Under the pieces are notes generated by a model. It saw only the letters and a program-made list of their open reading frames with translations. It was not told the origin of the DNA and did not search any database. A stretch of 47,158 nucleotides of DNA, taken from positions 1 to 47,158 of the forward strand of contig NZ_WBKM01000097.1 of assembly GCF_015714725.1 (NCBI RefSeq). The letters are read 5' to 3'. How positions within the stretch are numbered: the stretch's first letter is position 1; every line of letters begins with the position of its first letter. Below are positions 24,986 through 33,687 of this stretch, piece by piece. A program made the translations under genes and the position numbers. Origin of the DNA: Nostoc sp. WHI. GTDB taxonomy: Bacteria; Cyanobacteriota; Cyanobacteriia; Cyanobacteriales; Nostocaceae.

Positions 24986-27198
24986 CGCGTTAGTCCTGTG
25001 AAAATGCTGTTCTTGGGTAACTCCTGATTTAGCCAACGCTGGATATCTGGTTGCAATTCACTCCACAAGCGATTGGCTTCCTGTTGCTCATCACTTTTCA
25101 TAGCGGCAAGCATCCGAGAAAGTTTGTCAGACATGGCATTTGCTTGAGTCGGTGCAACCGCGTGGGCTTGATGGATTGCTAAAAGAGAAGCTTCAATGAT
25201 ATGGACTTCATTAGGTAGATTGTCAAGTTCTCGTCTTGCATCTTCACTCTTAGACTTGGAGAGGTTATTGGTGTTGATGGCATCTTGCAATTCTTGACTC
25301 AGCTTTTGCAATCGTTCCTGCTGTAGTTGGGGAATTATCGATCCGCAGAGTTTAACTACGCGATCGCATTCATTGACAAGAGACTCTACTTCTAGGCGTT
25401 CCTTAGACATGGATACCTGGAATTTTTTCAAGTTTGCAATAGCGTCATCGCGTAAATAGCCGCGTTCCTCTCCCGTATCCGGATCGATGATTTTGTTGGC
25501 TGACTCCACGACCGTTAAGGCTAACTTCAGCGCTTCTTCCACACCGAGAGGAGTTAGGTTTTGGTTATTGAGTTCTGCGATCGTTTTTTCTAATTCCTCA
25601 TATATTTTCTGGTCTGCTTTCCCCCGCGAAAAGGTGTGAATCACTCTCTCTGAAGGGGCATTTTTCAATGTAGCGGTCATCTTTAGCTCACTATTTTTTT
25701 CATCTAACTCCAAGTTGACTAAAACTTCTGTCCCGCGTGGATAGGATTGCTTTAAACCCAACCAAATATTTCCAATACTTTCATCTTCATATATTCCATC
25801 TAAATCTTGCCTTACTTGATCGGGGCTGAGAATTTGCAAGTGAATCAAACGTTGTCCATCAGCAACAGTTTTAAAAGTGTGGGATGTAGTCACTGGTAAG
25901 ATATCACCCCTCTGAATTACTTTCTCTTTGTTCTCTTCGCCATCCACCAGCTTGATAAAATAATCACGAGAAACTGTTGTTACTTTCTCTGTTAGTCCAG
26001 CCGCGACAATTGCTGCACCCTCCGCCACCGCATACATCGGACGGGGATGCACCACTACTTTATCTGCTCCAAAAGCTTCTCTGACTTTGCGTTGGACTAC
26101 AGGAATTTGACAAGAACCGCCAACCAATAACACTACATCTACCATCTCTAGGTGATGTTCAGCGTCTTGTAGTGCTTGGCGACAAATTTGAATCGATCGC
26201 TCTACCAAATCAGAAATCATTTCCTCAAATTGCTCGCGGGTGATTTCTACTTCAATGGGAATGGCAATACCCAATTCATCTAATAATTGAGTCGCAGGAG
26301 CAATGTAAGATACTGTAGCAGTGCTTAGTTCAACTTTGGCGCGTTCTACTGCTAACTTCAAATCAGCATTAAATCGCACCCGTTGATAATGGGGCATTTT
26401 GGCAATCAAGCCATCAATATCAGCAATTCTTTCTTCCTGGGCAAATTGCTGTTTAACAAATTTGATAATGCGAGAATCAATGTCATCTCCTCCCAACCAT
26501 AAATCTCCAGCTTTTCCCAGTTCAATAAATGAAGTTCCTGCTGCTTGAATCACCGAAGCATCAAAAGTACCACCACCAAAATCAAAGACTAAAATTGTTT
26601 TAAAATCTTCCCCAGTTGGAGAAAAACCGTAAGATATGGCCGCGGCTGTGGGTTCCGCTAGCAGTTCTAAGGGAGTGATTCCAGCTTTGAGTGCAGCTGT
26701 GCGGGTAGCATGGCGTTGTTTATCGTTGAAGTAAGCAGGAATGGTAATTACTGCTTGATCTATGAATTCGCCTGTTTTACCAATTCCTTGGCGATAAATT
26801 TGGGCATTTTGCACAACTTTTTTGAGAATTTCAGCAGAAATATCCTCTGGCTGATATTCCTTACCTCCTAGCCAAACTGCAATACCGTTGTCTGTTCCCT
26901 GACTCGGTTGAGCAATTTTGTAACCAAGTTCTGACTTTTGTTTTTGTACGGCTGGATCGCCAAAACCCCTACCTATCAAGCGCTTGATGGAAACAACCAC
27001 ATTTTCAGGATTAGCCCTGAGTTGGTTGTAAGCTGGATCTCCTACCAAAAATTTATTTTGCTCACAAGCAACAACCGATCGCGTCAGTTTCCTATCTGGG
27101 GGCGTGTTATCGTTAGCCGTAACTACTTCCACTTCTGCTAACTTAAAAGCGGCGACAGAATTAGTCGTCCCTAAATCAATGCCAATTGCTTTGCCCAT
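24982..27198 (-). CDS. Hsp70 (DnaK family) chaperone heading a five-gene operon
   Basis: This 738-residue protein has a full Hsp70 ATPase domain: GIDLGTTNS at 6-14, LVFDFGGGTF at about 203-212 and LLVGGSCQIP at 357-366. A substrate-binding beta domain follows (about 405-530), with unusual sequence (HLQILSPDQVRQDLDGIYEDESIGNIWLGL). A long helical lid reaches residue 738 and does not end in the EEVD-like tail of eukaryotic Hsp70s. It is probably one of several DnaK paralogues in this genome, and a specialised one. It is the first gene of an operon in which each later gene overlaps or lies within 13 bases of the one before. I saw no CIRCE element upstream. Confidence 0.9.
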   Translation of the reverse strand: MGKAIGIDLGTTNSVAAFKLAEVEVVTANDNTPPDRKLTRSVVACEQNKFLVGDPAYNQLRANPENVVVSIKRLIGRGFGDPAVQKQKSELGYKIAQPSQGTDNGIAVWLGGKEYQPEDISAEILKKVVQNAQIYRQGIGKTGEFIDQAVITIPAYFNDKQRHATRTAALKAGITPLELLAEPTAAAISYGFSPTGEDFKTILVFDFGGGTFDASVIQAAGTSFIELGKAGDLWLGGDDIDSRIIKFVKQQFAQEERIADIDGLIAKMPHYQRVRFNADLKLAVERAKVELSTATVSYIAPATQLLDELGIAIPIEVEITREQFEEMISDLVERSIQICRQALQDAEHHLEMVDVVLLVGGSCQIPVVQRKVREAFGADKVVVHPRPMYAVAEGAAIVAAGLTEKVTTVSRDYFIKLVDGEENKEKVIQRGDILPVTTSHTFKTVADGQRLIHLQILSPDQVRQDLDGIYEDESIGNIWLGLKQSYPRGTEVLVNLELDEKNSELKMTATLKNAPSERVIHTFSRGKADQKIYEELEKTIAELNNQNLTPLGVEEALKLALTVVESANKIIDPDTGEERGYLRDDAIANLKKFQVSMSKERLEVESLVNECDRVVKLCGSIIPQLQQERLQKLSQELQDAINTNNLSKSKSEDARRELDNLPNEVHIIEASLLAIHQAHAVAPTQANAMSDKLSRMLAAMKSDEQQEANRLWSELQPDIQRWLNQELPKNSIFTGLTR

Positions 27199-27364
27199 TA
27201 CCGATCGCTACCTGGGTATTGTATAAATTATTTCTGATGTATTTGATACTCACTGCCCCATCGAACCTAAATTTCTAAGCCAGCAGCCAGTACCTATCCA
27301 AAGATTACAAATACAAATAGCAAATGCTACAGAAAATCTACGTAAATATGATGGGACAATAAAA

Positions 27365-27397
27365 TGCAGAAGGTAAAAGAATTTTTAACCTTCTGCA
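27365..27397 (-). terminator. Intrinsic terminator of the DUF3352 gene
   Basis: A perfect 10-bp stem, TGCAGAAGGT at 27365-27374 and ACCTTCTGCA at 27388-27397. On the minus strand it is followed by TTTTAT, a good intrinsic terminator for the DUF3352 gene. It isolates the Hsp70 operon from upstream transcription. Confidence 0.8.
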
Positions 27398-27418
27398 CTT
27401 TCAACTTTGATGAAAATC

Positions 27419-29080
27419 TTACGAATTACCGAGTTTGAAGAAAACGCCACCTTTAAGCGATCGCGTGTCAGTTCCATAACTACTGACTGTGAGCGATCGC
27501 AGGTTGTTAAAAAATGGTTTACCTAAAACTTCCACTAGCTTAAGAATCGGTACTTGACGCTCTAACAAATTCTGGCTCTTTGTCCAGTCAAGATAGATGT
27601 AGCCTTGGTTCGGTTGGGGAATTGCAGCGATATTATCTTGAAAATTGGGATTGTCAATTAAGGAATTGTCCTTAGCTGTGAGGATTTCATTCATAGTTTC
27701 TAAGTCAGACGTGAAAATTTCGTAATTTCCTAAAGTTGTATGCAATCCCCGGACTTTTGTTTCAATGCTGAAAGATGCTCCTTCTTTGACATTGGTTTTT
27801 TTAGTAGCCGTGGTTAACTCTGTCCAGGCGGAGATTTTTTGCTTATCTATAGTCAGGGGATTGATGCTGAGTCCGTTGGATAAAGCGATCGCATCCAAAC
27901 GCGCAACGCCTTGTTCTACATCCTCGGATTTTTCCGCCACAAAAATCCAATGGGGCGTTGTTTGCTCTTTCTGAGGTAACAATGCTATGGCATATTCTCC
28001 CTGTACCCAGCTAAAAATATCCTTTGGCAAATTTATCCCCCAGCGTTTTTGAACATCCGCCAAAGGTTTTGCTAACCGAGAAACCCCATCTTCCCCAGAA
28101 CCATATATAGTTGCTGTTACTTGTCTCCAAAGTTTGGCTAAATCGCTGTTATCCAAATTACTCAAATTTGAGCCGGAAATTGCCAAACCTGCCGATGCTG
28201 GAATATACTGCAATGCTCCCACAGGTTTAGATAGTGGTGCAGATGGAGAGACAATTTCTGATGAAGTCAGAAAGGTAGTTTCTGCTAGCAATCCTTTGGG
28301 ATTTAACGCCAAGGATATGATTTGGCTGTTATAAAGTTGTTCTGGTAACTCTAACCCTTGCCATTTTGCCACGATGGGAAGATTCAAGAAAGCTACAGCT
28401 AAACCTCCTTTGGGCAGTTCTTTGGTAGCTTTTTGGTATTCAGGGGAGCTAGTCAAATTTAAATCGGGTGCTTGGACGTTATTGATGGCATCTCGCAGCA
28501 CTTTAGGCTCATTTGCAAACAACACAAAACCTTCTCCGACAACAGCACCAGCAAGCAAGTCTTGCTCTGGTTGAGAATTGTCATAAATCAGCTTTACGCC
28601 TTTGTATTTTTCAACAGCTAAGTTTGCCCCAGCTAACGCCCGTTTGGAAAACAACAACTCAACAAACTCGCGGCTTTTCTCCGGTTGCTGGGTTGCCAGT
28701 GCCAACAGATACCCAGGCTGCTGTCCATTTTCTAAGTCCCGATCAATATCTAAAGTGGTGATAGCTAATGTAATTTCATTCCCTAACCAGGGTTGAATGT
28801 CTTGTTTGTAATCTATGCCACTCTTAGCGAATAAACTGGTTTTGAGTTTAGATAGTTCCTCTTCGCGCCCCAATGCCTGCAAGCTGTCAGGATTTGCCAG
28901 TAATGATACCATTACAGGGGAAAGTTTCGACACAAATATGGCTGCATCAGACCCAGAGGTAGAAGCAATGAGTTTAGCCGGACTTTTGGCGAAAAACCAG
29001 TAAAAGCCACCGATCGCAATTACTAGCAGTGCGATCGCCCCTGCTACGATAAAACCGATAAATGAACGTTGCCTATTCAC
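27419..29080 (-). CDS. DUF3352 membrane-anchored protein
   Basis: This 553-residue protein has a short positive N terminus and one membrane helix at about residues 8-30 (FIVAGAIALLVIAIGGFYWFF), with the rest outside the cytoplasm. The body alternates beta strands and helices in the way of DUF3352, a cyanobacterial family with no established role (DAAIFVSKLSPVMVSLLANP near the start, GYIYLDWTKSQNLL near the end). No catalytic motif is visible. It has its own terminator, and a different promoter presumably serves the Hsp70 operon downstream. Confidence 0.78.
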   Translation of the reverse strand: MNRQRSFIGFIVAGAIALLVIAIGGFYWFFAKSPAKLIASTSGSDAAIFVSKLSPVMVSLLANPDSLQALGREEELSKLKTSLFAKSGIDYKQDIQPWLGNEITLAITTLDIDRDLENGQQPGYLLALATQQPEKSREFVELLFSKRALAGANLAVEKYKGVKLIYDNSQPEQDLLAGAVVGEGFVLFANEPKVLRDAINNVQAPDLNLTSSPEYQKATKELPKGGLAVAFLNLPIVAKWQGLELPEQLYNSQIISLALNPKGLLAETTFLTSSEIVSPSAPLSKPVGALQYIPASAGLAISGSNLSNLDNSDLAKLWRQVTATIYGSGEDGVSRLAKPLADVQKRWGINLPKDIFSWVQGEYAIALLPQKEQTTPHWIFVAEKSEDVEQGVARLDAIALSNGLSINPLTIDKQKISAWTELTTATKKTNVKEGASFSIETKVRGLHTTLGNYEIFTSDLETMNEILTAKDNSLIDNPNFQDNIAAIPQPNQGYIYLDWTKSQNLLERQVPILKLVEVLGKPFFNNLRSLTVSSYGTDTRSLKGGVFFKLGNS

Positions 29081-29225
29081 ATTAAACCTATTAAAAAAGA
29101 CAATTTACAGCCATTTAAGCAGAAAGCCTACCAGGATTTATCAGTTCTCTTAAGAATGGATACTCATGCCAAGGCAGAGATTTTCTGTCACTATAAATAG
29201 TATTAGGACTGTTTACAGAAACCTC

Positions 29226-29585
29226 ATGACCGGGAACTCTTTTAGTCAACCCATGAACCAGATTAGTGTAGAAGAACTGGCACAACGTCTTTCTTCTGGT
29301 GATGCAAGCATACAGCTTGTAGATGTGCGCGAACCACAAGAATTAGCGATCGCTAGCATTGAGGGCTTTGTCAACCTACCACTGAGTGAATTTGCCGAAT
29401 GGGGAGATCAAGTCCCTAACCTCTTCAATCCCCAAGCTGAAACCCTTGTACTATGTCACCACGGCATCCGCTCTGCTCAGATGTGCCAGTGGTTAACTGC
29501 TCAAGGTTTTACAAATGTGCAAAATATTTCCGGTGGTATTGATGCTTACTCCCTCTTAGTAGACCATTCAATTCCCCAGTATTAG
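29226..29585 (+). CDS. Single-domain rhodanese-like sulfurtransferase
   Basis: This is a single rhodanese domain of about 119 residues. The start chosen is the ATG at 29226 (MTGNSFSQPMNQISVEEL); the frame is open upstream but without support, and a second in-frame ATG is nine codons later. The catalytic loop is CHHGIRS with the active Cys at about residue 76, and LVDVREPQE is the conserved N-terminal motif. It may carry sulfane sulfur for thiolation or detoxification. It is followed by a hairpin terminator. Confidence 0.85.
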   Translation: MTGNSFSQPMNQISVEELAQRLSSGDASIQLVDVREPQELAIASIEGFVNLPLSEFAEWGDQVPNLFNPQAETLVLCHHGIRSAQMCQWLTAQGFTNVQNISGGIDAYSLLVDHSIPQY

Positions 29586-30034
29586 CTTATGTTTAGGTGC
29601 ATTACTTAGATGGAAGAATAACTTCCATCTCGCTTTTGCTATGCTGAAAATAGCAGTACATCAACTTAGGGGCTTGCCAGAAAAGCTTGCAACTTTCTCC
29701 ACTGGCTACATATTTACGAAACTTTTCGACCCAATCTTAGCTGCGATCGCCGCAAAAATACGTATACAATAATACTTTTATAAGTTTAGAATTATGCGAA
29801 AATAAGGCGGAAAAGGATGTCGTAAATTCAAACTCTCAGCTTTTGCAGCTAAAGCCTAGATTCTATTTAGAGCGCACTTTTAAAGAGTGGTGTAGGTGAA
29901 CCTTAAGATTAATTATCACAATATGATTGTATAATTTGTTATCTTAATTAATTATTAATATTCTTTAGTTTTCAATCAAATCCAGAAATTTTTCCAGACT
30001 TCGATTAAAATTTGCCTCTAGCAAAACACACCCT
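29586..30034. other. Gene-free region upstream of hrcA
   Basis: No gene is seen in this 449-bp region. It starts with the rhodanese terminator. A weak inverted repeat, CACT-N6-GAGTG (29875-29889), lies about 145 bp before hrcA; it is a poor match to CIRCE (TTAGCACTC-N9-GAGTGCTAA), with the wrong spacing. The rest is AT-rich. Confidence 0.45.
29608..29639 (+). terminator. Terminator after the rhodanese gene
   Basis: AGATGGAAG at 29608-29616 pairs with CTTCCATCT at 29622-29630 across a 5-base loop, followed by CGCTTTTGCT. Confidence 0.65.
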
Positions 30035-31195
30035 ATGGAAGTCCAGTTAACAAATCGACAACAGCATATACTTTGGGCAACGGTACGTCACTATATTGCT
30101 ACGGCAGAGCCTGTTGGTTCAAAAGCTTTGGTTGATGAGTACGATCTGGGTGTCAGCTCAGCGACAATTCGCAATGTGATGGGCGTTTTAGAAAAGTCTG
30201 GCTTACTTTACCAACCACACGCCTCTGCCGGACGCATACCTTCAGACTCAGGCTATCGCATTTATGTTGACCAGTTAATTACACCTTCTCTGCATTCGCG
30301 CAATGTGTCGCAGACAGACGCTATGCGTAGCTTGCTTCCACGTCCCTTGCGCGTCCCGCAGGGAAGTGGTACGGAAACTTTAGGGCGAGAAGTAGAGATG
30401 GCACTGCAAAAGCGCCTCCAGTGGGAAGATTGGAGTTTAGAAACCCTACTGCAAGGAGCCGCGCAAATTTTAGCAACCTTGAGTGGTTGCATTAGCTTGA
30501 TTACTATGCCACAAACCACTACAGCGCTAGTGCGGCATCTGCAATTAGTGCAAATAGAAGCAGGACGAATCATGCTGATTGTAGTAACCGATGGTTATGA
30601 AACACATTCTAAGTTGATGGATTTGTCGTCAGTACCAGAGGAAACACAACGGGATTCAGAGGTAATCGATCGCGAGTTACAAATTGTTTCTAACTTTTTG
30701 AATAGTCACCTGCGGGGGCGAAGTCTGTTGGAATTAGCTAATCTCGACTGGAGTCAACTAGATCAGGAGTTCCAACGCTACGGGGAATTCTTGAAAAACT
30801 CAGTTGCCGAATTGACTCGTCGGACTCTTGCGCCGACTACAACACAGATTATGGTTCGGGGTGTAGCAGAAGTTTTACGCCAGCCGGAATTTTCCCAGTT
30901 ACAACAAGTACAAACGATTATCCACTTGTTGGAAGAAGAACAAGACCAACTGTGGCGATTAATATTTGAGGAACCAGATACCGAAGATACAGGTAAACCA
31001 AAGGTAACGGTTCGGATTGGCGCAGAAAACACATTAGAACCGATACGCACTTGCACCTTAATTTCTTCCACATATAGCCGAGGTTCAATACCAGTAGGAA
31101 GTGTGGGGGTATTGGGGCCAACGCGCCTAGATTATGAAAGTGCGATCGCAGTCGTGGCTGGTGCTGCTGATTATCTCTCAGAAGCTTTTAGTTAG
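30035..31195 (+). CDS. hrcA: Heat-inducible transcription repressor HrcA
   Basis: This 386-residue protein is HrcA, which represses chaperone genes by binding CIRCE sites. The N-terminal winged helix runs from [27 protein letters not shown] to the [19 protein letters not shown] motif at residues 68-86. The C-terminal GAF-like domain holds [22 protein letters not shown]. It is about 20-30 residues longer than most, and the extra part (about residues 95-112) is encoded by a palindromic interspersed repeat at 30317-30369. A membrane-protein gene follows 12 bases downstream and is probably co-transcribed. It is 2.8 kb from the Hsp70 operon, but no CIRCE is seen there. Confidence 0.93.
   Translation: MEVQLTNRQQHILWATVRHYIATAEPVGSKALVDEYDLGVSSATIRNVMGVLEKSGLLYQPHASAGRIPSDSGYRIYVDQLITPSLHSRNVSQTDAMRSLLPRPLRVPQGSGTETLGREVEMALQKRLQWEDWSLETLLQGAAQILATLSGCISLITMPQTTTALVRHLQLVQIEAGRIMLIVVTDGYETHSKLMDLSSVPEETQRDSEVIDRELQIVSNFLNSHLRGRSLLELANLDWSQLDQEFQRYGEFLKNSVAELTRRTLAPTTTQIMVRGVAEVLRQPEFSQLQQVQTIIHLLEEEQDQLWRLIFEEPDTEDTGKPKVTVRIGAENTLEPIRTCTLISSTYSRGSIPVGSVGVLGPTRLDYESAIAVVAGAADYLSEAFS
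30317..30369 (+). repeat. Palindromic interspersed repeat inside hrcA
   Basis: The sequence begins GACGCTATGCGTAGCTTGC and ends CCGCAGGGAAGTGG. It contains two inverted repeats: GCTA-TGCG-TAGC, and CCACGTCCCTTGCG pairing with CGCAGGGAAGTGG. This type of repeat is common between genes in Nostoc; here it is in frame within hrcA and encodes [17 protein letters not shown]. Confidence 0.6.
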
Positions 31196-31207
31196 CTTGC
31201 TTAAATT

Positions 31208-31882
31208 ATGGTAAGAAAAATTGCTTTTGGATTACTGTGGCTGGGATTCGTTGTCTATGCTTTTTTCCTCACTCCTCCCGAACAACCGGATACATTTGAG
31301 TTAATTAAAAACCTTTCTACTGGCGAGTGGCAAGGTATTAACCCGTTAGTCATAGCACTATTCAACCTCATGGGCATCTGGCCTCTTATTTACAGCGCAG
31401 TAGTGTTTATTGATGGCAGAGGACAAAAAATACCTGCTTGGCCGTTTGCCGTAGCTTCTTTTGGAGTCGGCGTATTTGCCTTGTTACCCTACTTAGCCAT
31501 TAGGGAACCAAATAATAAGTTTGTTGGTAAAAAGAATACCTTGCTCAAGCTGCTAGATTCTCGTGTGACTGGTTTTGTTTTGACACTAGCCACGGCTATT
31601 TTAGTTGCCTATGGTTTAAGAGAAGGAGATTGGGTCAATTTTGTCCAACAGTGGCAAACCAACCGCTTCATCAATGTGATGAGTTTAGATTTCTGTCTAC
31701 TTTGCCTATTATTCCCTGTATTACTAGGGGATGATATGACGCGTCGCGGTTGGAAAAATCCCCAGTTTTTCTGGTTAATAGCGTTGATACCGTTATTGGG
31801 CCCATTGATTTATTTATCTGTGCGTCCACCTTTACAAGAAGTGGGTGTAGAGTCTATATCGAACCAGCCAGCAGCGAATTGA
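31208..31882 (+). CDS. Multi-pass membrane protein of unknown function, cyanobacterial/plastid type
   Basis: This 224-residue protein has about five or six membrane helices: residues 5-22, 46-70, 77-98, 120-140, 155-178 and 187-206. It contains the acidic motif FPVLLGDDMTRRGW between the last helices. The C-terminal third resembles DUF2834-type proteins. The start ATG is 12 bp after hrcA, so the two genes are probably one transcript. The role is unknown; membership of a family also seen in plastid-bearing organisms is from memory. Confidence 0.65.
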   Translation: MVRKIAFGLLWLGFVVYAFFLTPPEQPDTFELIKNLSTGEWQGINPLVIALFNLMGIWPLIYSAVVFIDGRGQKIPAWPFAVASFGVGVFALLPYLAIREPNNKFVGKKNTLLKLLDSRVTGFVLTLATAILVAYGLREGDWVNFVQQWQTNRFINVMSLDFCLLCLLFPVLLGDDMTRRGWKNPQFFWLIALIPLLGPLIYLSVRPPLQEVGVESISNQPAAN

Positions 31883-32013
31883 AGAATAAAATACGTTTTT
31901 CATAATCGCTTCTCCTGTCAGAGACGTTGCGCGAACGGGTTACCCTCGAACGCGATGGAAGAAGACCGCACTGTTTCACCAAAATTTAAAATCCAAAATG
32001 GTATTACCGAAAG

Positions 32014-32037
32014 TCCCCTTTTTCAGTGAATTGGGGA
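32014..32037 (+). terminator. Weak hairpin after the hrcA-linked membrane gene
   Basis: TCCCC at 32014-32018 pairs with GGGGA at 32033-32037, followed by TTTTC. It is about 130 bp after the stop and 140 bp before psbA, so it may end the hrcA transcript. Confidence 0.4.
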
Positions 32038-32088
32038 TTTTCTGTTGTGGGTGCGTAAATCCCAAGAGAAAATTTTTTCTGAAAGTAC

Positions 32089-32117
32089 TTTACAAAACGC
32101 AATAAATTCTTTAAGAT
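32089..32117 (+). promoter_or_regulatory. psbA promoter (sigma-70 type)
   Basis: TTTACA at 32089-32094 and TAAGAT at 32112-32117 are separated by 17 bases, near-ideal -35/-10 elements. Transcription would start near 32124, giving a leader of about 50 bases before the psbA ATG. Confidence 0.65.
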
Positions 32118-32124
32118 GTGTAAC

Positions 32125-32142
32125 AGGTAGTCAAACCTACCT
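32125..32142 (+). promoter_or_regulatory. Hairpin at the 5' end of the psbA leader
   Basis: AGGTAG at 32125-32130 pairs perfectly with CTACCT at 32137-32142 around a 6-base loop, right after the predicted start site. A 5'-end hairpin of this kind may protect the message or affect its decay; that is inference. Confidence 0.5.
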
Positions 32143-32175
32143 AATTCATTCACAAATAATTGCACTTATAAAACA

Positions 32176-33258
32176 ATGACAGCAACCATTCAACGTCGCG
32201 AAAGCGCTAACGTTTGGGAGCGGTTTTGTAGCTGGATCACCAGCACCAACAACCGCCTATACATCGGCTGGTTTGGCGTAGTAATGATCCCCACCTTGCT
32301 AGCCGCCACCGCTTGCTTCGTAATCGCCTTCATCGCTGCCCCACCAGTAGACATCGATGGTATCCGCGAACCAGTAGCAGGTTCCTTAATCTACGGAAAC
32401 AACATCATTTCCGGCGCAGTAGTACCTTCCTCCAACGCTATCGGCTTGCACTTCTACCCAATCTGGGAAGCAGCTTCCTTAGATGAGTGGTTGTACAACG
32501 GTGGCCCTTACCAATTGGTAGTATTCCACTTCCTGATTGGCGTATTCTGCTACTTAGGTCGTGAATGGGAACTATCCTACCGCTTAGGAATGCGTCCTTG
32601 GATTGCGATCGCCTACTCTGCACCAGTAGCAGCAGCAGCAGCAGTATTCTTGGTATACCCCATCGGACAAGGTTCCTTCTCAGATGGTATGCCCTTGGGT
32701 ATCTCTGGAACATTCAACTTCATGATTGTTTTCCAAGCAGAACATAACATCTTGATGCACCCCTTCCACCAATTAGGTGTAGCAGGTGTATTCGGCGGAA
32801 GCTTATTCTCAGCAATGCACGGTTCCTTGGTAACTTCTTCCTTAGTTCGTGAAACCACCGAAAACGAATCACAAAACTACGGATACAAATTCGGTCAAGA
32901 AGAAGAAACCTACAACATCGTTGCAGCCCACGGCTACTTCGGTCGTCTAATTTTCCAATACGCTTCTTTCAACAACAGCCGTTCACTGCACTTCTTACTC
33001 GCAGCATGGCCTGTAATCGGCATCTGGTTCACCGCCTTGGGTGTAAGCACAATGGCGTTCAACTTGAACGGTTTCAACTTCAACCAATCAATCATTGATT
33101 CTCAAGGTCGTGTAATCGGTACTTGGGCTGATGTAATCAACCGGGCTAACTTGGGTATGGAAGTAATGCACGAGCGCAACGCTCACAACTTCCCCTTAGA
33201 TTTGGCTGCTGGTGATGTTGCTCCTGTAGCTCTAACCGCTCCTGCTATCAACGGTTAA
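32176..33258 (+). CDS. psbA: Photosystem II reaction-centre protein D1
   Basis: This 360-residue protein has five membrane helices and the expected functional residues: TyrZ at 161, Asp170 and Glu189 near the Mn cluster, His190, His198 (P680 ligand), His215 and His272 (non-haem iron), Ser264 (quinone B pocket), His332, Glu333 and Asp342, and Ala344 as the processed end. The last 16 residues after Ala344 are the extension removed by CtpA. Residue 130 is Glu, the form usually linked to high-light D1, rather than Gln. The gene has its own strong promoter and a strong terminator and is monocistronic. Other psbA copies are expected elsewhere in the genome. Confidence 0.99.
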   Translation: MTATIQRRESANVWERFCSWITSTNNRLYIGWFGVVMIPTLLAATACFVIAFIAAPPVDIDGIREPVAGSLIYGNNIISGAVVPSSNAIGLHFYPIWEAASLDEWLYNGGPYQLVVFHFLIGVFCYLGREWELSYRLGMRPWIAIAYSAPVAAAAAVFLVYPIGQGSFSDGMPLGISGTFNFMIVFQAEHNILMHPFHQLGVAGVFGGSLFSAMHGSLVTSSLVRETTENESQNYGYKFGQEEETYNIVAAHGYFGRLIFQYASFNNSRSLHFLLAAWPVIGIWFTALGVSTMAFNLNGFNFNQSIIDSQGRVIGTWADVINRANLGMEVMHERNAHNFPLDLAAGDVAPVALTAPAING

Positions 33259-33278
33259 TTCTCTTTCTTTAGTTAAAT

Positions 33279-33313
33279 AAAAAGCGCTCTCCTAGATAAG
33301 GAGAGCGCTTTTT
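33279..33313 (+). terminator. psbA terminator
   Basis: AAAAAGCGCTCTCC at 33279-33292 pairs perfectly with GGAGAGCGCTTTTT at 33300-33313 around a 7-base loop, ending in five T. It lies 20 bp after the psbA stop. Confidence 0.92.
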
Positions 33314-33332
33314 AGTGTCAACAATTGTAGTG

Positions 33333-33492
33333 CAATACAGTTCAGTTAAGCTTAAAACTCAACTTCTACGTAGGTTGGGGAGCCACTGCGTTGGGCGGGT
33401 TTCCCGACTTGTTCGCGCAGCGTCTCCCCTTGGGAGAAGCAAGTGGCGTTTGAGGAACGAAACCCAACACTTCCTTAACTTTGTTGGGTTTC
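33333..33492. repeat. Nested interspersed repeats downstream of psbA
   Basis: A solo end of the MITE-like element, CAATACAGTTCAGTTAAG, is at 33333-33350. Next comes a palindromic repeat with GAAACCCAAC (33459-33468) and GTTGGGTTTC (33483-33492) and an outer GTAGGTTGGG arm. That outer arm is interrupted by another palindrome bounded by GCCACT (33382) and AGTGGC (33447). The gene-free stretch 33314-33687 holds nothing else I can name. Confidence 0.55.
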
Positions 33493-33687
33493 ACTTCGTT
33501 CTACCCATTATTCGGTCACTGATATAATAAACAACTTTTATAAGTTTACCTTTTTGAATCCTTTGCTATAAATAGTTGTTTCATTGTGCTTTAAATCACT
33601 ATCTAAGCTCTAGATCGAGGTGATAAAACAATTATTATTGGATTGTACCAACACAAGAGTCCATTTCTTTACACCTAACAGACTTTC

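Noticed and set aside
24986..25036. Longer start for the LysM protein
   Set aside because: It would begin inside the Hsp70 gene, while the ATG at 24985 makes a typical ATGA overlap and starts right before the zinc ribbon.
29875..29889. CIRCE element before hrcA
   Set aside because: CACT-N6-GAGTG has too few matches and the wrong spacing compared with TTAGCACTC-N9-GAGTGCTAA.
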